Assembly (NCBI RefSeq): GCF_015476235.1
Contig: NZ_CP064338.1
Span: forward strand, 930,001 to 994,000
DNA: 64,000 bases
Reading direction: 5' to 3'
Source of the DNA: Caldimonas thermodepolymerans
Lineage (GTDB): Bacteria > Pseudomonadota > Gammaproteobacteria > Burkholderiales > Burkholderiaceae_C
Position 1 is the stretch's first letter, and every line of letters starts with the position of its first letter. The translations under genes and the position numbers were made by a program. The notes under the pieces were generated by a model. The model was not told the origin of the DNA. It worked only from the letters and a program-made list of their open reading frames with translations, and made no database searches. Shown here piece by piece: positions 48,546 to 57,348 of this stretch.

Positions 48546-49425
48546 GGCTGGCGGCCGTCGCGAGCACGCGGCCCATCGCGTCGACCAGGTGCCGCACCAG
48601 CGCGCTGCCGGGGGCATCGTGCAGCCGCATCGCGTGCACGGTGACCGGGATCTCCGGCTCCACCACCGCCATCTCCAGCGGCAGCGTCGCCCGGGCTGCG
48701 CTGCCGGTGAAGGAATCCACCAGCGCCAGCCCGATGCCCTCGCGCGCCAGCGCGATCGCCGCGTGATGGCTGTGCGCCAGCATGCGCGGCGCCCACTGGA
48801 TGTCGTGCAGCTCGCGCGCGTGGTGCAGGCGGCGCCCGAGCGGGTCCGAGGCATCCAGGTCGATCACCGGCAGCGTCGCCAGCTCGGCCAGCGGCAGCTG
48901 GCTGCGGCCCAGCCTGGGGCCGACGCACACCAGGCGCGCCTGCGCCAGCGGCTCGGCCAGCAGCGCCGGGTGCTCGGGCGCGTCGAAGGCGAAGCCGATG
49001 TCGGTTTCGCGCAGCACCAGGCTGTCGACGATCTGCCGCGAATGCAGCGTGCGCACCGACAACCGCAGGTGCGGGTGGCGCTGCATCAGCGGCGCCAGTG
49101 CCTTGGGCAGCCAGTCCTGCGCGAGGCTGGGCACGCAGGCCACGCGCAGCATGTCGCCCTGGCCGTGCGCGAGGTTGTCGACCAGCTGCCGGATGCCGTC
49201 GAGCCGCACGTACAGCTGCTCGACCTCGGGGTACAGCGCACGCGCCTCGCGCGTCGGCACCAGGCGGCCCTTGACGCGCTGGAACAGCGGGAAGCCGGCC
49301 TGGCGCTCGGCCTGCTGCAGCAGCCGGGTGGCGGCGGGCTGGGTGATGTGCAGCATGTCGGCGGCGCCCTTGACCGTGCCGCACTGCATCACGGCGTGGA
49401 AGATCTCGATCGAGCGGATGCGCAT
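48439..49425 (-). CDS. LysR-family transcriptional regulator
   Basis: 328 residues from the ATG giving MRIRSIEIFHAVMQCGTVKGAA, with the LysR helix-turn-helix (AADMLHITQPAATRLLQQAE) at the N-terminus. The effector-binding domain follows, with LRVACVPSLAQDWLPKALAPL. The last 35 or so residues are Ala/Pro/Arg-rich and read antisense to the dadA end, so a shorter native protein is possible elsewhere. It is divergent from the RpiR gene and could control either that cluster or dadA. Confidence 0.88.
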   Translation of the reverse strand: MRIRSIEIFHAVMQCGTVKGAADMLHITQPAATRLLQQAERQAGFPLFQRVKGRLVPTREARALYPEVEQLYVRLDGIRQLVDNLAHGQGDMLRVACVPSLAQDWLPKALAPLMQRHPHLRLSVRTLHSRQIVDSLVLRETDIGFAFDAPEHPALLAEPLAQARLVCVGPRLGRSQLPLAELATLPVIDLDASDPLGRRLHHARELHDIQWAPRMLAHSHHAAIALAREGIGLALVDSFTGSAARATLPLEMAVVEPEIPVTVHAMRLHDAPGSALVRHLVDAMGRVLATAASLTPQPADHAQRGAAAAPAPASPAPRPAARRNRTPG

Positions 49426-49508
49426 GCGCCGATGGTAGCGGCGCGCGTCATGTGCGGGCCGATGCACGGTTTGCATGCCGTCCCCGGGAAAACCCGGCGG
49501 CGCAGCGA

Positions 49509-49553
49509 TTGAAACGAGTGATTCACGGCGCCTAGAATGAAACAATCGTTTCA
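49509..49553 (+). promoter_or_regulatory. RpiR promoter with two tandem operator-like repeats
   Basis: TTGAAA (49509-49514) and TAGAAT (49533-49538) form a good sigma-70 promoter with an 18-base spacer. Two 16-base repeats overlap it: TGAAAC-GAGT-GATTCA (49510-49525) on the -35 and TGAAAC-AATC-GTTTCA (49538-49553) at the -10 and start point, 28 bases apart. Self-repression by the RpiR protein is the natural reading. Confidence 0.6.
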
Positions 49554-49560
49554 TGCCTGC

Positions 49561-50466
49561 ATGCCCTTCGCGTCTCGCGCCGTGACCCCCCGCGACATCA
49601 CCCGCCTGATCGACCGCCACTTCGATGCCCTGAGCCCAGAGCTACAGCGCGCGGCGCGCTGGGCCCGGCAGCATCCGACCGAGCTGGGGCTGCAATCGAT
49701 GCGCGCCTCGGCCAAGCGCGCCGGCGTGGCGCCGGCGACCATGACGCGGCTGGCGCAGACGCTCGGCTTCGACGGCTTCGAGGGCTTCCGCCAGCCGTTC
49801 CGCCGTGCGCTGGCGCGCGCCGGGCGCGACACCTACGTCGAGCGCCTGGCGCTGCAGCAGCAGGGGGGCGGCGAGGGCAACCGCCTGGCGCGCCTGAACG
49901 CGGCGCAGCGCAGCAACGTCGAGTCGGTGCAGACGGCCAACGACGGCGCCCGCATCGACGCCGCGGCCGACGCGATGCTGGCCGCGCGCACCGTGCTGTT
50001 CATCGGGCTGCGCGCCAGCCTCGGGGTGGCCCACCACCTGCACTACACCTACGGCATGCTGATGCACAACGGCGTGCTGGCCTCCGACTCCGGCGGCACC
50101 CTGGTCGACCAGCTGGTGCAGCTGGGCCCCGAGGACGTGCTGGTCGCCGTCGGGCAGGCACCCTACACGCGGCAGACCGTCGAGGCCGTGGCGCAGGCGC
50201 GTGCGGCCGGCGTGCCGGTGGTTGCGCTGACCGACAGCCCCTTGTCGCCGATCGCGCGCGGCGCGCGGCACGTGCTGCTGTTCCAGTCCGATTCCCCTTC
50301 CTTTTTCCAGTCCATGACCGGTGCGCAGGCCATGGCCGAAGCCCTGGTCGCCGCCGTGGCCGTGCGCGGCGGCGAGCGGGTGCAGCAGCGCCTGGCCGCC
50401 AGGCAGGAGCAGCTGCGGGCCGTGCGTGCGTACTGGGAGCGTCCCCTGCAGAAGGCCCAACCGTGA
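49561..50466 (+). CDS. MurR/RpiR-family transcriptional regulator
   Basis: 301 residues from ATG 49561; GTG 49582 is an alternative. The upstream in-frame ATG at 49537 lies inside the promoter and operator, ahead of the predicted transcription start, so it is rejected. The N-terminal HTH_6 domain (GLQSMRASAKRAGVAPATMTRLAQTLGF, split) precedes a SIS domain with VLFIGLRASLGVAHHLHYTYG and VLVAVGQAPYTRQTVEA. SIS domains usually bind phosphosugars, yet RpiR proteins also control amine and amino-acid catabolism. It overlaps the aminotransferase gene by four bases. Confidence 0.9.
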   Translation: MPFASRAVTPRDITRLIDRHFDALSPELQRAARWARQHPTELGLQSMRASAKRAGVAPATMTRLAQTLGFDGFEGFRQPFRRALARAGRDTYVERLALQQQGGGEGNRLARLNAAQRSNVESVQTANDGARIDAAADAMLAARTVLFIGLRASLGVAHHLHYTYGMLMHNGVLASDSGGTLVDQLVQLGPEDVLVAVGQAPYTRQTVEAVAQARAAGVPVVALTDSPLSPIARGARHVLLFQSDSPSFFQSMTGAQAMAEALVAAVAVRGGERVQQRLAARQEQLRAVRAYWERPLQKAQP

Positions 50467-51806
50467 CACACGTCTTCCATCGCCAGCTCAACACCACCTA
50501 CCCGCGGGCGGTCGCCGCCCAGGGCGTCACGATCACCGACGCCGACGGCCGCACCTACATCGACGCCTCGGGCGGGGCGGCCGTCTCCTGCCTGGGACAC
50601 GGCCATCCCGACGTGCTCGCGGCCATGCACCGGCAGATCGACCGCATGGCCTATGCGCACACCAGCTTCTTCACCACCGACGTGGCCGAGGAACTGGCTG
50701 ACGAGCTGGTCGCCCGTGCCCCCGCTGGCATGGGCCGTGCTTACTTCGTCTCCGGCGGCTCCGAAGCAGTGGAGGCCGCCCTCAAGATGGCGCGCCAGTA
50801 CTTCGTCGAGATCGGCCAGCCACAGCGGCGGCACTTCATCGCACGCCGCCAGAGCTACCACGGCAACACGCTGGGGGCGCTCGCGGTGGGCGGCAACGAG
50901 TGGCGCCGCCGCCAGTTCGCGCCGCTGCTGATCGACGTCACGCACGTCTCGCCCTGCTACGAATACCGCGACCGACGCGCCGACGAGACGCCCGAGCAGT
51001 ACGGCGCGCGGCTGGTGCGGGAGCTGTCCGAGGCGATTGACCGCCTGGGCGGCGAGAACGTCATCGCCTTCGTCGCCGAGACCGTGGTCGGCGCCACGGC
51101 CGGCGCGCTGGTGCCGGTGCCCGGCTACCTGAAGGGCGTGCGCGAGCTGTGTGACCGGCACGGCATCCTGCTGATCCTCGACGAGGTGATGTGCGGCATG
51201 GGCCGCACCGGCACGCTCTACGCGTGCGAGCAGGAAGGCGTGGTGCCCGACCTCGTGACCATCGCCAAGGGCCTGGGCGGCGGCTACCAGCCGATCGGCG
51301 CGGTGCTGGCGCAGCAGCGCCTGGTCGAGGCCTTCGAGCGCGGCAGCGGCCTGTTCCAGCACGGCCACACCTACATCGGCCACCCCGTGGCCTGCGCCGC
51401 GGCGCTGGCGGTGCAGCGCGTGATCCAGCGCGACGGGCTGCTGGAGGCAGTGCGCCGCCAGGGCGCCGGGCTGCGCGAGCGCCTGCAGGCCGCCTTCGGA
51501 GCACACCCCCACGTGGGCGACATCCGCGGCCGCGGCCTGTTCCAGGCGCTCGAACTGGTGCGCGAGCGCACCAGCAAGGCGCCGTTCGACCCGCAGTGGA
51601 AGCTGCATGCGCGCATCAAGCGCGAGGCGATGGCGCAGGGCCTGATGGTCTACCCGATGGGCGGCACGATCGACGGCCAGCAGGGTGACCACGTGCTGCT
51701 CGCGCCGCCCTTCATCGTCGGTGATGCCGACCTGGATGCCATCGTCGAGCGGCTGTCGAGGGCCGTCGACAACGCGCTGGCCTCGCTGCCGGCCGGGAGC
51801 CGTTGA
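50463..51806 (+). CDS. Class III PLP-dependent aminotransferase
   Basis: 447 residues from a GTG overlapping the rpiR stop. The PLP lysine is Lys269 in VTIAKGLGGGYQPIGAV, and the preceding LLILDEVMCGMGRTG supplies the ring-binding Asp. FVSGGSEAVEAALKMARQY and HGHTYIGHPVACAAAL are standard for the class, which moves distal amino groups (omega- or beta-amino acids, diamines). With BKACE next, a beta-amino acid is an attractive substrate, by inference. It is followed by the next gene after two bases. Confidence 0.9.
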   Translation: MTHVFHRQLNTTYPRAVAAQGVTITDADGRTYIDASGGAAVSCLGHGHPDVLAAMHRQIDRMAYAHTSFFTTDVAEELADELVARAPAGMGRAYFVSGGSEAVEAALKMARQYFVEIGQPQRRHFIARRQSYHGNTLGALAVGGNEWRRRQFAPLLIDVTHVSPCYEYRDRRADETPEQYGARLVRELSEAIDRLGGENVIAFVAETVVGATAGALVPVPGYLKGVRELCDRHGILLILDEVMCGMGRTGTLYACEQEGVVPDLVTIAKGLGGGYQPIGAVLAQQRLVEAFERGSGLFQHGHTYIGHPVACAAALAVQRVIQRDGLLEAVRRQGAGLRERLQAAFGAHPHVGDIRGRGLFQALELVRERTSKAPFDPQWKLHARIKREAMAQGLMVYPMGGTIDGQQGDHVLLAPPFIVGDADLDAIVERLSRAVDNALASLPAGSR

Positions 51807-51808
51807 CG

Positions 51809-52669
51809 ATGGACGCGACCACGCCTGCCACCTGGCCCGACGCGACGCGCGTGATCGCGCCGGTGCCGATCGGCGTCGCGCCCAACGGCGCGCGCCGCAC
51901 GCAGCGCGACCATCCGGCGCTGCCGATGACCGCGGCCGAGCTGGCCGAGTGCGCCGCCGCCTGCGAGGCCGCCGGCGCGAGCTGGTTCCACGTGCACGTG
52001 CGCGATGACGCCGGTGCCCACACGCTGGACGCCGCACGCTACCGCGAGGCCTTTGCGGCGATCCGTGAACGCGTCGGCACGGGCATGGTCCTGCAGATGA
52101 CCACCGAGGCCGTGGGCCGCTACAGTCCGCAGGAGCAGATCGCCGCGGTCGAGGCGGTGCAGCCCGAGGCGGTGTCGGTCGCGGTGCGCGAGCTGCTCGC
52201 CGACGACGCCCTGCTGCCGCGCGCCTGTGCCTTCCTCGAGGCGCAGCGCGAGGCAGGCACCGCGGTGCAGTTCATCGTCTACGACCCGGCCGACCTGCAA
52301 CGCCTGGTCGCGCTGCACGGGCCGCAGGGGCGCCTGCACGGCGCGCCGGAGGTGCTGTTCGTGCTCGGCTCCTACGCGCAGCGCCGCGCCGGCGATCCGC
52401 GCGAGCTGCTTGCGATGCTGGCGGTGCTGCCGCCCGGGTGGGGTTGGTCGGTGTGCGCGTTCGGCCCGACCGAGTTCGCCTGCCTGACGGCCGCCGCGGC
52501 GCTGGGCGGCGGCGTGCGCATCGGCTTCGAGAACAACGTGCACCTGCCCGACGGCAGCCCCGCCACGGACAACGCCATGCAGGTGAGTCGCATGGCGCAA
52601 ACGCTCGACGCCCTGGGCATCCCCCGGGCATCATGGCGTCAGGCGCGCGAGAGGTTCTTTCGCCGCTGA
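51809..52669 (+). CDS. Beta-keto acid cleavage enzyme (BKACE, DUF849)
   Basis: 286 residues from ATG 51809. The family marks are IAPVPIGVAPNGARRT near the start, ASWFHVHVRDDAGAHTLDA with zinc-binding histidines, and the C-terminal GGGVRIGFENNVHLPDG. BKACE enzymes use acetyl-CoA to split a beta-keto acid into acetoacetate and an acyl-CoA. The aminotransferase directly upstream could make the beta-keto acid. Confidence 0.88.
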   Translation: MDATTPATWPDATRVIAPVPIGVAPNGARRTQRDHPALPMTAAELAECAAACEAAGASWFHVHVRDDAGAHTLDAARYREAFAAIRERVGTGMVLQMTTEAVGRYSPQEQIAAVEAVQPEAVSVAVRELLADDALLPRACAFLEAQREAGTAVQFIVYDPADLQRLVALHGPQGRLHGAPEVLFVLGSYAQRRAGDPRELLAMLAVLPPGWGWSVCAFGPTEFACLTAAAALGGGVRIGFENNVHLPDGSPATDNAMQVSRMAQTLDALGIPRASWRQARERFFRR

Positions 52670-52711
52670 CACTTCCGTTCCTCTTGTTCCACCAACCACC
52701 AGGAGACTCAA

Positions 52712-53701
52712 GTGGCTCTGCAACACAAGAAACTGCTACGCAACACGCTGGCCACCGTTGCACTGGCATCGCTGGCGATGCCGTGGAGCGGCGCGATGGC
52801 CCAGCAGAAGTTCGTGACCATCGGCACCGGCGGTGTCACGGGGGTGTACTACGCGGCAGGCGGTGCGATCTGCCGTCTCGTCAACAAGGACCGCGCCAAG
52901 CACAACATCCGCTGTTCGGTGGAGTCCACCGGAGGTTCGGTGTTCAACGTCAACACCATCAAGGCGGGCGAGCTGGACATGGGCGTCGCGCAGAGCGACG
53001 TGCAGTACAACGCGATCAAGGGCGTGGGCCAGTTCAAGGACAGCGGCGCCTATGCCGACCTGCGCGCGGTGTTCTCGCTGCACCCCGAGCCGATGACCGT
53101 CGTGGCGCGCAAGGAAGCCAACATCAAGAAGTTCGAGGACTTCAAGGGCAAGCGCTTCAACGTCGGCAACCCGGGTTCCGGCACGCGCTCGTCGATGGAG
53201 GAGCTGCTCGACGCGATGGGCTGGAAGCTGAGCGACTTCGGCCTGGCCGCCGAGCTGAAGGCCGACGAGCACGGCCCGGCGCTGTGTGACGGCAAGATCG
53301 ACGGCTTCCTCTACGCCGTGGGCCACCCGTCGGCCAACATCCAGGACCCGACCACCAGCTGCGGCGCGCAACTGGTGCCGCTGACCGGCCCGGCGGTGGA
53401 CAAGCTGGTCGCCGAGAAGCCGTACTACGCCAAGGTCTCGATCCCGGGCGGCCTGTACCCCGGCAACCCGAACGACACCCCGACCTACGGCGTGCTGGCC
53501 ACCTTCGTCACCTCGGCCAAGGTGCCGGCCGACACGATCTATGCGGTCGTGAAGGCGGTGTTCGACAACTTCGAGGACTTCAAGAAGCTGCATCCGGCGC
53601 TGGCCAACCTGAACCCGGAAAACATGATCAAGGACGGCCTGTCCGCGCCGCTGCACGAAGGCGCCGTGCGCTACTACAAGGAACGCGGCTGGATCAAGTG
53701 A
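52712..53701 (+). CDS. TAXI-type TRAP transporter substrate-binding protein
   Basis: 329 residues from GTG 52712 with an AGGAGA site. A signal peptide ends near SGAMAQQ, and the mature part starts [20 protein letters not shown], the hallmark of the TAXI family. [26 protein letters not shown] (split) and [20 protein letters not shown] are also typical. It binds the compound imported by the permease encoded next and processed by the aminotransferase-BKACE pair. Confidence 0.93.
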   Translation: MALQHKKLLRNTLATVALASLAMPWSGAMAQQKFVTIGTGGVTGVYYAAGGAICRLVNKDRAKHNIRCSVESTGGSVFNVNTIKAGELDMGVAQSDVQYNAIKGVGQFKDSGAYADLRAVFSLHPEPMTVVARKEANIKKFEDFKGKRFNVGNPGSGTRSSMEELLDAMGWKLSDFGLAAELKADEHGPALCDGKIDGFLYAVGHPSANIQDPTTSCGAQLVPLTGPAVDKLVAEKPYYAKVSIPGGLYPGNPNDTPTYGVLATFVTSAKVPADTIYAVVKAVFDNFEDFKKLHPALANLNPENMIKDGLSAPLHEGAVRYYKERGWIK

Positions 53702-53814
53702 CCGGCAGCGACGCCTTGTGACCTCCTGGGGCGACGCCGCGTGCCGGCGTTGCCCGGGGGCACGTTCCTGGCCGGCCCGCCGAGGCCGGCCGCCCCTCCC
53801 TCCAAGGAACGATC

Positions 53815-56403
53815 ATGAGTGATCTCGACAAAGCGTCGCCGGAGCTGCAGCAGCTGGTGGCCGACGCTGACACGGGCGGGCGAGACGCGCGCGGCTTCGG
53901 CGGCAAGGTGGTGTTCGGCGTCGCGCTGCTGTGGGCGCTGTTCCAGCTCTGGTACGCCTCGCCGCTGCCGTTTGCGCTGGGCTTCGGCTTGCTCAACGAC
54001 ACCGAGGCGCGCGCCACCCACCTGGGACTGGCGCTGCTGCTGGCCTTCCTCGCGTATCCGGCGAGCAGGCGCGCCGCGCGCGACCGGATTCCGCTGGTCG
54101 ACTGGGTGCTGGCGATCGCCGCCGCCTTCGCCGGCGCCTACCTGCTGCTGTTCTACCGCGAGCTCGCGACCCGGCCGGGACAGCCCACGACCTTCGACGT
54201 GGTGACCGCCAGCGTCGGCCTGGTGCTGCTGCTCGAAGCCACCCGCCGCGCCGTCGGCCTGCCGATGGCCATCCTGGCGGTGGTCTTCCTCGGCTACGCC
54301 TTCCTCGGGCCGTACCTGCCCGACGTGATCGCGCACAAGGGGGCGTCGCTGGAGCGCCTGGTGTCGCACATGTGGCTGACGACCGAAGGCGTGTACGGCG
54401 TCGCGCTGGGCGTGTCGGTCTCGTACATCTTCATCTTCGTGCTGTTCGGCTCGCTGCTCGACCGCGCCGGCGCCGGCAACTACATGATGCAGGTGTCGTT
54501 CGCGCTGCTGGGTCACCTGCGCGGTGGTCCCGCCAAGGTGGCGGTGGTCTCGTCGGGGCTGAACGGCCTGATCTCCGGTTCGTCCGTCTCCAACGTCGTC
54601 TCGGGCGGCATCTTCACGATCCCGCTGATGAAGAAGGCCGGCTACGGCGGCGTCAAGGCCGGCGCGATCGAGACGGCCTCCTCGGTCAACGGCCAGATCA
54701 TGCCGCCGGTGATGGGCGCGGCGGCCTTCCTGATGGTCGAGTATGTCGGCATCCCGTACACCGACATCGTCAAGCACGCCTTCCTGCCGGCGTTGATCTC
54801 CTACATCGCGCTGTTCTACATCGTGCACCTGGAGGCGCTGCGCCTGGGCCTGGAGCCGATGGCGCGCGCGCGCGACCGCACCGTGCGGCAGAAGCTGACC
54901 GCGTGGGGGCTGGGCATCTCCGGCACCATCGTCGTCTGCAGCCTGATCTACTGGGTGGCGCTCGCCACGCGCCACGTGTTCGGTGCGGCGGCGCCCTGGA
55001 TCCTCGGCGTGCTGCTGGTTGCAGGCTACGTGTGGCTGGTGCGCGTCGCGAGCCGCTACCCGGACCTGCCGGACGAGATCGACGTCAACAACCCGGTGCT
55101 GCCGCCCACCTGGCCGACGGTGCGCGCGGGCCTGCACTTCCTGATCCCGATCGGCATCCTGATCTGGTGCCTGATGATCGAGGAGATGTCGCCCGCGCTG
55201 TCGGCCTTCTGGGCCACGGTGACGCTGATCGGGCTGATGCTCACGCAACGGCCGCTGCTGCGCTGGTTCCGCGGGCAGGGCGACATCGCGCAGGCTTGGC
55301 GGCAGGGCTGGAACGAGCTGGTCGAGGGCCTGCACAGCGGCTCGCGCAACATGATCGGCATCGGCATCGCCACCGGCACCGCGGGCATCATCGTCGGCGG
55401 CATCACGCTCACCGGCCTGGGCCTGCGCATGACCGACTTCGTCGAGGTCGTGTCGCAGGGCAACGTGGTGCTGATGCTGCTGTTCACGGCCTTCGTGTGC
55501 CTGGTGCTGGGCCTGGGCGTGCCGACCACCGCCAACTACATCCTGGTCGCGTCGCTGATGGCGCCGGTGATCGTCGAGCTGGGCGCGCAGTCCGGGCTGG
55601 TGATCCCGCTGATCGCGGTGCACCTGTTCGTCTTCTACTTCGGGATCATGGGCGACATCACCCCGCCGGTGGGGCTGGCGTCGTTCGCGGCGGCGGCCAT
55701 CTCGGGCGAGGACGCGATCAAGACCGGCGTCCAGGGTTCGATCTACGCGCTGCGCACGGTGGTGCTGCCGTTCGTGTTCATCTTCAACCCGGTGCTGCTG
55801 CTGATCGACGTGCACGGCTGGTGGGAGGTGGCAGTGGTCGCGTTTGCCTCGACGGTGGCGTCGCTCGCCTTCGCCGCGGCGACGATGCGCCACTTCCGCA
55901 TCCGCTGCCGCTGGTGGGAGACGCTGCTGCTGCTGCTGGCGACCTTCATGCTGTTCCGGCCCGACTGGTTCATGGACCGCATGTATGACCCGTACCAGGA
56001 GGCGCCCGCCAGCGACATCTACAAGGTGGCCGAGCAGCTGGGCGAGGGGGACCGGCTGGTGCTGCAGATCGCCGGCACCAACATCGAGGGCGACGAGATC
56101 CGCAAGACCGTCGCGGTGCAGCTGCAGGAGCCCGGCCCCGGGCGCGAGCGGCTGCAGAAGGCGGGCCTGACCATCACCGCGCTGGGCGACATGGTGCAGG
56201 TCGCCAACGTGCGCTTCGGCAGCCCGGCGAAGAAGGCGGGTTTCGAGGTCGGATGGGACGTGGTGGCCGTGATGGTGCCGGCCGACCGGCCGTCGAAGCA
56301 CTGGATCTACCTGCCCGGGCTGGCGCTGGTCGCGTTCGTGTGGTTCATGCAGCGCGCTCGCGCCGGGCGCGAGGCGCGACGGCTCGCGGCCGCGGCACCC
56401 TGA
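53815..56403 (+). CDS. TRAP transporter fused permease (4TM/12TM)
   Basis: 862 residues with many hydrophobic helices. The N-terminal part acts as the DctQ-like subunit and the rest as DctM-like: GSLLDRAGAGNYMMQVSFALLG, SGSSVSNVVSGGIFTIPLMKK, NGQIMPPVMGAAAFLM and LGLGVPTTANYILVASLMAP. A C-terminal soluble or PDZ-like extension (about 690-862) matches the domain often found on TAXI permeases. It uses an ion gradient for uptake. It is the last gene of the RpiR cluster and converges on ureD. Confidence 0.93.
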   Translation: MSDLDKASPELQQLVADADTGGRDARGFGGKVVFGVALLWALFQLWYASPLPFALGFGLLNDTEARATHLGLALLLAFLAYPASRRAARDRIPLVDWVLAIAAAFAGAYLLLFYRELATRPGQPTTFDVVTASVGLVLLLEATRRAVGLPMAILAVVFLGYAFLGPYLPDVIAHKGASLERLVSHMWLTTEGVYGVALGVSVSYIFIFVLFGSLLDRAGAGNYMMQVSFALLGHLRGGPAKVAVVSSGLNGLISGSSVSNVVSGGIFTIPLMKKAGYGGVKAGAIETASSVNGQIMPPVMGAAAFLMVEYVGIPYTDIVKHAFLPALISYIALFYIVHLEALRLGLEPMARARDRTVRQKLTAWGLGISGTIVVCSLIYWVALATRHVFGAAAPWILGVLLVAGYVWLVRVASRYPDLPDEIDVNNPVLPPTWPTVRAGLHFLIPIGILIWCLMIEEMSPALSAFWATVTLIGLMLTQRPLLRWFRGQGDIAQAWRQGWNELVEGLHSGSRNMIGIGIATGTAGIIVGGITLTGLGLRMTDFVEVVSQGNVVLMLLFTAFVCLVLGLGVPTTANYILVASLMAPVIVELGAQSGLVIPLIAVHLFVFYFGIMGDITPPVGLASFAAAAISGEDAIKTGVQGSIYALRTVVLPFVFIFNPVLLLIDVHGWWEVAVVAFASTVASLAFAAATMRHFRIRCRWWETLLLLLATFMLFRPDWFMDRMYDPYQEAPASDIYKVAEQLGEGDRLVLQIAGTNIEGDEIRKTVAVQLQEPGPGRERLQKAGLTITALGDMVQVANVRFGSPAKKAGFEVGWDVVAVMVPADRPSKHWIYLPGLALVAFVWFMQRARAGREARRLAAAAP

Positions 56404-56413
56404 AGGCGCGCCT

Positions 56414-57259
56414 TCAGGTGCGCCAGACCCGCGGCGGGCAGGCCGGCCGTGCCCAGGCCGCCTGCCGCCAGCGCGCCCAGGCATCGGCCAGCAGCGCGAA
56501 GGCCGGCTCGGTGCGCCGGGCCAGGGCGCGCAGCACCACGACCCGCCCGTCGGGCGAGGTGGCGCCGGCCGCGAGCGTCGCATCGGCCGCCTCGATCGCC
56601 TCGCGCGCTGCCGCCAGCAGCGCGTCGCGGCGCGCCGGCGTCATCGCGCTGCCGCTCGCGAACCACAGGGTCGCCAGCGTGCTGCGGCCGTCCCAGCCCA
56701 GGGGGCTGGCGAGCAGGCGGGCGGACAGCGGGTCGTCCATGTCCAGGAGGCCGCGTTCCAGCCAGGCGCCGGGCAGCTCGATCTGCTGCTCGAAGCGCCC
56801 GCGGCGTAGCGGCTCGCCGGCCGCGGGCAGCCCCAGCGCCAGCAGGTCCCAGCCGATCATCTCGGCGCCGTCGTCCAGCTCGAAGCGCATCGCGTTGACG
56901 GCACGCACGCCGTCGTAGGCGATGGTCTCGAGCGGCAGCCACTCGAGCCGTGCGCCAGAGGCCACGCGCGCGCGCAGGTGCTGCCGTGCGGTGGGGCCGG
57001 CGCTGCGGTAGAAGCGCGTCGCCCCGGGCGTGCTGATGAGCGCGTGCGCCCCTGCTTGCACCTCCACGTCGATCTCCAGCACGTCGCCGCCGACGATGCC
57101 GCCCGGCGGGTGCACCAGCACGTGGTGGCACACGCCGGGGCCCTCGGGATGCAGGCTGGCGAGCACGCGCAGCGGGCCGTCGTGGCGGTCGTGGCCGACG
57201 GTGCGCCGGCCTTCGGGATCGTGGCGGTAGCGGAGTTCGAGGCGGCCGTGCCAGCTCAT
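56414..57259 (-). CDS. ureD: Urease accessory protein UreD
   Basis: 281 residues from the ATG giving MSWHGRLELRYRHDPEGR. VCHHVLVHPPGGIVGGDVLEIDV, ALISTPGATRFYRS and RLEWLPLETIAYDGVRA are the UreD hallmarks. UreD scaffolds UreF and UreG on the urease apoenzyme. It normally heads the ure operon; here it lies about 22 kb away, downstream of ABC transporter genes on the same strand, with 89 bases to the permease gene. Confidence 0.93.
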   Translation of the reverse strand: MSWHGRLELRYRHDPEGRRTVGHDRHDGPLRVLASLHPEGPGVCHHVLVHPPGGIVGGDVLEIDVEVQAGAHALISTPGATRFYRSAGPTARQHLRARVASGARLEWLPLETIAYDGVRAVNAMRFELDDGAEMIGWDLLALGLPAAGEPLRRGRFEQQIELPGAWLERGLLDMDDPLSARLLASPLGWDGRSTLATLWFASGSAMTPARRDALLAAAREAIEAADATLAAGATSPDGRVVVLRALARRTEPAFALLADAWARWRQAAWARPACPPRVWRT

Positions 57260-57348
57260 GGGGGACGTGCCGGCACCAGGCCCGGCCGTGGCAGTGGATA
57301 GGCCGCCAGTGTAGCGACGGGCCGGGCGGTCCCGGACGGGGATGCCGT

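Noticed and set aside
49537-49560. Upstream ATG of the RpiR gene
   Set aside because: It lies within the promoter -10 and operator repeat, before the predicted transcription start.
53674-56583. Minus-strand open frame of 969 codons
   Set aside because: It is the shadow of the TRAP permease gene and has no recognisable domain.
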